Shown here: positions 58,733-64,000 of the stretch, in pieces
Numbering within the stretch: the first letter of the stretch is position 1
How the letters are laid out: the number at the start of each line of letters is the position of its first letter
Source: an uncultured Neglectibacter sp.
GTDB lineage: Bacteria; Bacillota; Clostridia; Oscillospirales; Acutalibacteraceae
Reading direction: 5' to 3'
Assembly: GCA_937958185.1 (NCBI GenBank)
Contig: CALFFN010000036.1
Coordinates: 8,128 to 72,127, forward strand
DNA: 64,000 nt
Made by a program: the position numbers and the translations under genes
Notes under the pieces: model-generated
What the model saw: the letters and a program-made list of their open reading frames with translations, nothing else
What the model was told of the DNA's origin: nothing
Database searches by the model: none

Positions 58733-61090
58733 ATGAAAAAAGAATTTGAACAGGAATTGCAGGAGACGCTGTATGTCCACCGTCCGCTGCCGCTGCACCC
58801 GGAACGCTCGCTGGAAGCCTCCTTTCCCAAAAAGAAGGTGGAAGCGCAGCGTATCCTGTACAGCGCCGGGGAGCGCATTGCCGATCCCGTTGCCGACCGG
58901 GAGGGAACGCTCTCTGAGGAAAACGGGACGCTGGTTCTCAGCGCTTCCCTGCGCAGCGACCACTGGCCCGAGGGCGCCCCGGCAGACGGGGACTACACCA
59001 ATTTCGGTTCCGCCACCATTCGTTTTTCTTTCCCGCCCCAGGATTGGAGCGGATACAACCGCATTCGCTTCTGGGTGCGCCCTCACATGACGAACGCCCG
59101 CATCGTGTCCCAGTACGCTGCGCTGCGGAACGTGGGGAAGACCCCGATCCCGGACCCCTATTACCGGGAGGGTTCCACCGCGTTTGATTTGAAAAACGGA
59201 GAGTGGAACGAGTGCATTTGGGAATTTGCCGCCATGCCCCGGGACGCCATCGACGAGCTGCGGCTCTTTGTGGGGCTCAGCGGTCACGATGTGGCAGCCG
59301 GGGAGACCATGACCTACGAGTATAAGGACCTGCGCCTGGAGCGGGTGGAGCACCCGGAGCATGAGCGTGGCTGGCAGCGGGACGACAACGCCATTCTTTT
59401 CTCCACCGTGGGCTATTGGCAGAACAGCCGGAAAACGGCAGTCACAGGCGCAGCGGTGAAAAGCTTTGAATTGACCGCGGCGGAAAGCGGCGAAGCCGTA
59501 TTTGCCGCTCCGGCAAAGCCGGTGAAAAACGACAGGGGCGAATTTGCCCTGTTGGATTTTTCGGATTTCTGCACCGCCGGCAGCTACAGGATCAGAACGG
59601 AATTTGCCACAAGCGAGCCTTTTGAGATCGGGCAGGACCTGTGCCGGGAAAGCCTGTGGAAGGTGCTGAACTACATTTACTGCGAGCGCTGCGGCACTCC
59701 CGTGCCCGGCAAGCACGGCACCTGCCACCAGGACATTACCGCGACCCATGATGGCGTGACAATGAGCTTCTGCGGCGGCTGGCACGACGCCGGGGACGTG
59801 TCCCAGCAGGCGGCGCAGAGCGCCGAGGTGGTGCACGCCCTGTTTGAAAACGCCTCCCGCTGCAAGGGGGATATGCCCCTGTACCTCCGACTGATGGAGG
59901 AAGCACAGTGGGGGCTGGATTTTATTCTGCGCACCCGGTTCGGCGACGGCTTCCGGGCGACCAGCGCCGGGGCGACCCGGTTCACCGACAATCTGATGGG
60001 GAATTTTGACGATATCCCCGCCCGGGTCCACGACCACGCCTATGAGAATTTCCTGTTCAGCGGCGTGGAAGCTTACGCCAGCCACTGCCTGCAGGGCTAT
60101 GACGACGAGCTGGCGGCAGGGGCGATTCTTGCCGCAAAGGAGGATTTCGGGTTCGCTGTGAAGAAATTTGCCGAGACCGGGGTGGACCCTGCCCCCAGCT
60201 TTTTCGAGCACACCTATAACAGCGGGCGCTCCCAGTATTATGCCGTGGCGGCATGGGCGGCAAGCTGTCTGGTGGAAGCCGGCAGCGCCGGCCACGCGGA
60301 GGCCGCCCGGCAGTATGGGAATCTTCTGCTGCTCTGTCAGGAAACAGGGAACGGCGGCGCGCCGCTGACCGGCTTTTTCTATCGGGACGAAAGCCATAAA
60401 ACTATCGTTCATTTCAATCACCAGGCTAGAGAACAGCAGTTCATACAGGCACTGGAATCCCTTTGCCGCACCCAGCCCCAGGCGCAGGAGCGCCCCCGCT
60501 GGGAGCAGGCAATGCGGCTCTACGGCGGCTACCTCAAGGTGATCTCCGGGAACACCGCTCCATTTGATATGCTTCCGGCAGGCATTCATAAAACCGACGA
60601 GGCGCTGGATTCGGAACTGTTCCCCTACCTTCATTTGACCTGCCGCTATGAGGACGAGGTGGAGAATTACAAGGAACAGCTGGCAAACGGCACGCAACTC
60701 TCCGAGGGCTATGTGCTCCGCAATTTCCCGGTGTGGTTCTCGTTCCGGGGAAATTCCGCCGTGCTGCTGTCCATGGGCAAGGCGGCGTCCCTGTTGGGCA
60801 GGTACTTCCACGATGAAGAGCTGCTGCAGCTGGGCAGGGAACAGCTTTACTGGCTGTGGGGCAAGAACCCCTTTGGACAGTCGCTGATTTACGGCGCGGG
60901 CAGTAATTACTGCCGCCAGTATGCCGTGCTCTGTGGCGAATGCACGGGGGAGGTGCCCGTGGGTATTGAAACTCTGAACAATGAAGACGAACCCTACTGG
61001 CCGCAGAACAATAACGCCACTTACCGGGAGGTCTGGATCGGCGCCGCCTGCCGCTGGCTGTGGCTGTGCGCGGACTTTTTGGAGGATTGA
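58733..61090 (+). CDS. Intracellular GH9 family glycoside hydrolase
   Basis: Large inverting glycosidase. Residues about 1-205 form a carbohydrate-binding-like beta domain, 215-300 an Ig-like CelD-N domain, and 305-785 the (alpha/alpha)6 GH9 barrel. Catalytic Asp residues are in GGWHDAGD (352, 355); the catalytic acid is probably Glu766 (YREVWIGAA). The family stretch WLWGKNPFGQSLIYGAGSNY is present, but the HHR motif of cellulases that should follow is replaced by CRQY. There is no signal peptide. GH9 includes exo-beta-glucosaminidases as well as cellulases; the ROK/NagB-like neighbours favour an amino-sugar oligosaccharide. Confidence 0.88.
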   Translation: MKKEFEQELQETLYVHRPLPLHPERSLEASFPKKKVEAQRILYSAGERIADPVADREGTLSEENGTLVLSASLRSDHWPEGAPADGDYTNFGSATIRFSFPPQDWSGYNRIRFWVRPHMTNARIVSQYAALRNVGKTPIPDPYYREGSTAFDLKNGEWNECIWEFAAMPRDAIDELRLFVGLSGHDVAAGETMTYEYKDLRLERVEHPEHERGWQRDDNAILFSTVGYWQNSRKTAVTGAAVKSFELTAAESGEAVFAAPAKPVKNDRGEFALLDFSDFCTAGSYRIRTEFATSEPFEIGQDLCRESLWKVLNYIYCERCGTPVPGKHGTCHQDITATHDGVTMSFCGGWHDAGDVSQQAAQSAEVVHALFENASRCKGDMPLYLRLMEEAQWGLDFILRTRFGDGFRATSAGATRFTDNLMGNFDDIPARVHDHAYENFLFSGVEAYASHCLQGYDDELAAGAILAAKEDFGFAVKKFAETGVDPAPSFFEHTYNSGRSQYYAVAAWAASCLVEAGSAGHAEAARQYGNLLLLCQETGNGGAPLTGFFYRDESHKTIVHFNHQAREQQFIQALESLCRTQPQAQERPRWEQAMRLYGGYLKVISGNTAPFDMLPAGIHKTDEALDSELFPYLHLTCRYEDEVENYKEQLANGTQLSEGYVLRNFPVWFSFRGNSAVLLSMGKAASLLGRYFHDEELLQLGREQLYWLWGKNPFGQSLIYGAGSNYCRQYAVLCGECTGEVPVGIETLNNEDEPYWPQNNNATYREVWIGAACRWLWLCADFLED

Positions 61091-61092
61091 GT

Positions 61093-62079
61093 ATGGAGCA
61101 TGAGATGAGACACCCCACCTTTCTGGGCGCGGATTTGGGCGGCACCAAGCTGCTGCTGGGTGAAGTCACCGCAGACGGAAATTTGCTCCGGCAGAAAAGC
61201 TACCCCAGCGGGGCGCTTTCCCAAACCCAGGCGCTGGAGCTTATCTCCGACAGCGTAAAGGATTTTCTGGAAAATGCCCGCCCCAGGGAGGAACCCCTGC
61301 CTTGCGCCATGGGCGTGGGGCTGGTGGGCAGGGTGGACCCCGGGAAGGGGCTGTGGATGGAGATCGACCGGGTGCGGAAGGAAGAATTTCCCGTAGCGCG
61401 GCTCCTGGAGGAGCGCTTTGGGCTTCCCTGCGCCATCGACAACGATGTGCGCAGCGCCGCCAAGGCGGAAATGCGGTTCGGGCAGGGAAAGGATTGTAAA
61501 AATCTTATCTATCTGAATATCGGCACGGGCATCGCGGCGGGTATCGTGGTAAACGGAAAGCTGGTTCACGGCGGACACTGCAATGCCGGGGAGGTGGGGC
61601 ATACCGGCTCCGGCGTGGCGCTTCACGTGCCCTGCGTCTGCGGGCGGCAGGACTGTGTGGAAATGGTTTCCGCCGGGGTGGGGCTGGACGCCAGTGCCCG
61701 GCTGCTGCGGGAACAGTACCCGGACACCACCCTGCCGATCCCCGAGGACGGGAGCCGGGTCTCCGCGGCTGAGATTTTTTCCCGTTATGACAGCGACCTG
61801 CTCTGCACCCTGCTGACAAACAACGCCGCCCAGGGGATTTCCAATCTCATTATGAATCTGGTGCGGCAGTCCGACCCGGAGCTGGTGGTGCTGGGCGGCG
61901 GTCTGCTGTCCAATGAACTGCTGTATCAGAAAGTGCTTGCCGGGCTGAACGCCCACACTGTCCGCTTTGTCACCCGGGGCATCGTGCGCACGGGTCTTGA
62001 CCCCGCCCATATCGGCGTGATAGGCGCAGCCTGCAACGCCATGGAAAAACTGGAACAGGAAAGGAAGAAAAGCATATGA
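61093..62079 (+). CDS. ROK family sugar kinase
   Basis: Sugar kinase with phosphate-loop FLGADLGGTKLLLG, catalytic Asp in CAIDNDVRSAAKAE, second phosphate motif LNIGTGIAAGIVVNG, and the ROK zinc site GHTGSGVALHVPCVCGRQDC (His and three Cys, where consensus is CxCGxxGCxE). It probably phosphorylates glucosamine, N-acetylglucosamine, glucose or mannose released by the GH9 enzyme. ATG 61093 has GGAGG 7 bases upstream, immediately after the GH9 stop. 328 aa. Confidence 0.9.
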   Translation: MEHEMRHPTFLGADLGGTKLLLGEVTADGNLLRQKSYPSGALSQTQALELISDSVKDFLENARPREEPLPCAMGVGLVGRVDPGKGLWMEIDRVRKEEFPVARLLEERFGLPCAIDNDVRSAAKAEMRFGQGKDCKNLIYLNIGTGIAAGIVVNGKLVHGGHCNAGEVGHTGSGVALHVPCVCGRQDCVEMVSAGVGLDASARLLREQYPDTTLPIPEDGSRVSAAEIFSRYDSDLLCTLLTNNAAQGISNLIMNLVRQSDPELVVLGGGLLSNELLYQKVLAGLNAHTVRFVTRGIVRTGLDPAHIGVIGAACNAMEKLEQERKKSI

Positions 62080-62813
62080 AGGTAACGATTGCAAGAGACG
62101 AACATGAATTTGACGTAATGGCTGCATGGCGGATCATCGGGCAAATGCTGGCAAAGCCTGATTCCGTCATCGGGCTTTCCACCGGGGAGACCACCAAAAA
62201 TATGCACGCCATTGTCAGCGACATTTATGGGAAGTATCCCTTTGACACCAGCCGCGTCACCTTATTTAATGTAGACGAGCTGACGAACCTGCCCCGCTCC
62301 TATGCCGGGTGCTGCTATACCATGATAGCGGAGCAGATCGCCCGCCCGCTGCACATTCCCGAGGAAAGGTTCCTCATGCCGCCCACCATTGCGGAGGATT
62401 ATGAGGCGGAGTGCCGGAAATTCCAGAAAGCGCTGGAAGACGCCGGGGGGATCGACCTGCAAATGCTGGGTCTGGGCATGAACGGGCATATCGGCATCAA
62501 CCAGCCCGGCACGCCCTTCGGCAGCGAAACATGGGTGTCGCCCATGGACCCCATTTTTGAAGCCCGGGTGCGCAGGGAGACCGGCGTTGCGCCGGAGCAT
62601 GAGCTGGGCGGCTTGACCCTGGGCGTCCGCACCATCATGCACGCCCGCCGTATCGTGCTGATCGCCAAGGGCGCGCACAAGGCGGAGATCGTTCGGAAAA
62701 TGCTGAAAGAGCCGGTGACAGAGGATATCCCCGCTTCTGTTCTCCAGCTTCACCCAAACTGCGAATTTCTGCTGGACGCTGCCGCCGCGAAATATGTGAC
62801 GGATTTGGCGTAA
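62076..62813 (+). CDS. Glucosamine-6-phosphate deaminase-like protein
   Basis: Member of the NagB/6-phosphogluconolactonase family, 245 aa, with VIGLSTGETTKNMH, FNVDELTNLPRSYAGCC (Asp67) and GLGMNGHIGINQPG. In NagB the last motif is normally ...GHIxFNEP; here Glu is replaced by Gln143 and the preceding acidic position by Asn136, while His138 stays. It may be an altered deaminase, a galactosamine-6-phosphate isomerase-type enzyme or a non-catalytic relative. It overlaps the ROK stop (ATGA), so they are coupled. Confidence 0.8.
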   Translation: MKVTIARDEHEFDVMAAWRIIGQMLAKPDSVIGLSTGETTKNMHAIVSDIYGKYPFDTSRVTLFNVDELTNLPRSYAGCCYTMIAEQIARPLHIPEERFLMPPTIAEDYEAECRKFQKALEDAGGIDLQMLGLGMNGHIGINQPGTPFGSETWVSPMDPIFEARVRRETGVAPEHELGGLTLGVRTIMHARRIVLIAKGAHKAEIVRKMLKEPVTEDIPASVLQLHPNCEFLLDAAAAKYVTDLA

Positions 62814-62882
62814 TACAGGGGAAAGAAGCATACAGAAAACAGGCTTCGCCGACTATTGTTTGAAAGGACGGAGAATATAACA

Positions 62883-63665
62883 GTGCTGGGAATATACGAT
62901 TGCTTCGGATACGGCGCGGGGTACGAGGTATCCTTTGAAGAAAGATACCGGCTGATAAAAAGCGCCGGCTTCGACTGTGTCATGCTTTGGTGGAGCGACC
63001 AGTTCGGCAGGGGAGAGGGCTATCAAAAAGATGCAGAGCTTGCGCGAACGGCAGGTCTGTTCGTAGAAAATATCCATGCCCCCGTTCATGAGCAGAACGA
63101 TTTGTCATTGGATACTTTGGGTGGGGAAAGCGTTTTTCAAAGCTATCTGCAATGCGTAAAGGATTGTTCTAAAAACAATATATCCACTGTTGTCATCCAT
63201 TTGCCTGATGACGCCTGTCTGTTGAACGATCAGGGAATGGAGCGGCTCAAGGCGATCATTTCCGAAGCGGAGGACAAAGAAATACAAATCGCATTTGAAA
63301 ATGTGCGAAATATCAATCATCTCATTTCTGCCTTGTCTTCCTTCGATTCAAGATTTGTTGGATTCTGTTATGATAGTTGTCACCATAAAAACTATGCGCC
63401 GGAAATCGACCTGTTAAAGCGCTTTGGCAATCGGCTGATGGCTCTGCACCTGCATGATAACAGGGGCAGGCGTGCCCAGCACCAGCTGCCCTTTGACGGA
63501 AGCATTGATTGGGCGGAAGTGATGGGTAATATTTCAGCAACAGGCTATCAGGGCGCAACATCTCTGGAACCGATGAACTGGGATTATGAAAGCTTGTCCA
63601 TAGAGGAATTTCTTTCCTTGGCGTATCGGAAAGCAAGGCGGCTGGAGCAGATGAGAATGGGGTAA
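62883..63665 (+). CDS. Xylose isomerase-like TIM-barrel protein (sugar phosphate isomerase/epimerase)
   Basis: AP-endonuclease-2/xylose isomerase-type barrel of about 260 aa with the usual metal-site segments: VENIHAPVH (His), IAFENVRNINH (Glu), GFCYDSCHHKNYA (Asp, His), LHLHDNRGRR (His, Asp) and TSLEPMNWDY (Glu). Substrate unknown. GTG 62883 has GGACGGAG about 10 bases upstream; an in-frame TTG at 62856 lies before that site. It is more AT-rich than the preceding genes and is followed by a terminator, so it is the last gene of the LacI-controlled operon. Confidence 0.8.
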   Translation: MLGIYDCFGYGAGYEVSFEERYRLIKSAGFDCVMLWWSDQFGRGEGYQKDAELARTAGLFVENIHAPVHEQNDLSLDTLGGESVFQSYLQCVKDCSKNNISTVVIHLPDDACLLNDQGMERLKAIISEAEDKEIQIAFENVRNINHLISALSSFDSRFVGFCYDSCHHKNYAPEIDLLKRFGNRLMALHLHDNRGRRAQHQLPFDGSIDWAEVMGNISATGYQGATSLEPMNWDYESLSIEEFLSLAYRKARRLEQMRMG

Positions 63666-63711
63666 ATGGAAATTGACGATTAGGCGTTGGCTATCGGCAA
63701 ATGATGGGGCA

Positions 63712-63734
63712 GGAGAGCTTTTGAAAAGCTTTCC
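63712..63734 (+). terminator. Intrinsic terminator of the GH9 operon
   Basis: GGAGAGCTTT, loop TGA, AAAGCTTTCC (one G-T pair), followed by TCAAATTTTCC. It lies 46 bases past the last gene of the operon. The rest of the 227-base gap before the tRNA holds the tRNA promoter. Confidence 0.7.
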
Positions 63735-63825
63735 TCAAATTTTCCTGTCAGTCGGTCACATCGAAAGCTGTCGACCATATTTGCAGCCGCACCGCGAAAA
63801 TGAAAGGAGATCCTGCAAAAAAGTG

Positions 63826-63854
63826 TTGACATCCCTTCGGGAAGATGGTAAACT
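63826..63854 (+). promoter_or_regulatory. Promoter of tRNA-Trp
   Basis: TTGACA, 17-base spacer, TAAACT, 38 bases before the tRNA 5' end. Confidence 0.85.
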
Positions 63855-63860
63855 GAGTAA

Positions 63861-63886
63861 GCTGAAATCCGAAAGAGGATTTCAGC
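63861..63886 (+). promoter_or_regulatory. Leader hairpin before tRNA-Trp
   Basis: GCTGAAATCC, loop GAAAGA, GGATTTCAGC: a perfect 10-bp stem starting at the expected transcript start and ending 6 bases before the tRNA. Probably part of the precursor removed by RNase P; it has only a weak AT tail (TTATATA). Confidence 0.75.
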
Positions 63887-63892
63887 TTATAT

Positions 63893-63968
63893 AGGGGTAT
63901 AGCTCAGCTGGTAGAGCAGCGGTCTCCAAAACCGCGTGCCGAGGGTTCGAATCCTTCTGCCCCTGCCA
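63893..63968 (+). tRNA. tRNA-Trp (anticodon CCA)
   Basis: A complete 76-base cloverleaf including encoded CCA. Acceptor stem AGGGGTA/TGCCCCT with discriminator G. D-arm contains AGCTCAGCTGGTAGAGC. Anticodon stem GCGGT/ACCGC with loop CTCCAAA (anticodon CCA). T-arm GAGGG-TTCGAAT-CCTTC. In many Firmicutes this tRNA precedes secE-nusG, which would be just outside the window. Confidence 0.97.
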
Positions 63969-63975
63969 AAACAAG

Positions 63976-64000
63976 AGAGACAAGCCTTGTGCCTGTCTCT
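63976..64000 (+). terminator. Probable terminator after tRNA-Trp, cut by window end
   Basis: AGAGACA (63976-63982) and TGTCTCT (63994-64000) form a stem 7 bases past the tRNA. Any T-run would lie outside the window. Confidence 0.6.

Noticed and set aside
58652..60811. 719-codon frame antisense to the GH9 gene
   Set aside because: Shadow; the + strand has domain structure, promoter, operator and ribosome binding site.
58733..61090. Secreted cellulase
   Set aside because: No signal peptide, dockerin or other export feature, and the operon partners are intracellular sugar enzymes.
63673..63894. 73-codon frame before tRNA-Trp
   Set aside because: Covers the terminator and the tRNA promoter and ends in the tRNA; composition is not gene-like.

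Overview
The window looks like a chromosomal segment from a GC-rich Gram-positive anaerobe of the Clostridia, most like the Ruminococcaceae/Oscillospiraceae. The evidence is conserved Firmicutes gene order (plsX-rnc-radical SAM-smc...ftsY; yhbY-nadD-yqeK-rsfS-leuS; gdpP-rplI-dnaB; tilS-hpt-ftsH), folate-dependent TrmFO, RNase J, BceRS-AB-type signalling, intracellular glycan enzymes and strong purine-rich ribosome binding sites. Species was not determined. No rRNA, CRISPR array, phage or classical insertion sequence was seen.

Layout. 1-21.6 kb is a housekeeping block on the + strand: dprA (5' end outside the window), topA, trmFO, plsX, rnc, an Elp3-like radical SAM protein, smc, three accessory genes (one clearly AT-rich), ftsY, rdgB, small accessory genes, yhbY, nadD, yqeK, rsfS, a four-helix-bundle (23S-IVS-type) gene and leuS. 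21.6-27.4 kb (- strand) carries a BceAB-type ABC transporter with its response regulator and intramembrane-sensing kinase, plus a HAD phosphatase. 27.5-31.7 kb holds a GHL10-type secreted glycosidase, an XRE-cupin regulator with an acyl-CoA synthetase, and a DUF1648 protein. 31.7-33.7 kb (- strand) is nifS-iscU. 34-44.4 kb is rnj, gdpP, rplI, dnaB, tilS, hpt, ftsH. 44.5-50.6 kb is a divergent type II topoisomerase pair with a GNAT gene between its subunits, then pepP. 50.7-63.7 kb is accessory metabolism: GH43-GH27, MarR-flavin protein, NifX-like protein, aldo/keto reductase with divergent LysR, and a LacI-controlled GH9-ROK-NagB-like-TIM-barrel operon. The window ends with tRNA-Trp.

The most unusual signal is not a gene. 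At least ten intergenic sites carry degenerate tandem repeats with a strict 7-base period, in three related families (GAGCAAT, TAGTTGT, TCCAGAA). Most abut or overlap the stop codon of the upstream gene. Several occur as inverted pairs: around the four-helix-bundle gene (18678-19130), as a 77-bp palindrome between rplI and dnaB, and around iscU. Two of these sites, after topA and between iscU and nifS, share a longer composite layout: GAGCAAT array, GC hairpin, then a collinear interspersed repeat. The arrays look like a family of small inserted elements, and the four-helix-bundle unit could be a protein-bearing member.

Other regulatory detail visible in the DNA: a TTACA-N4-TGTAA palindrome (BceR-type operator) before bceAB; two LacI-type operators placed in the overlapping parts of divergent promoters before the GH9 operon; a MarR-type palindrome around a -35 box; and several near-consensus promoters with 17-base spacers.
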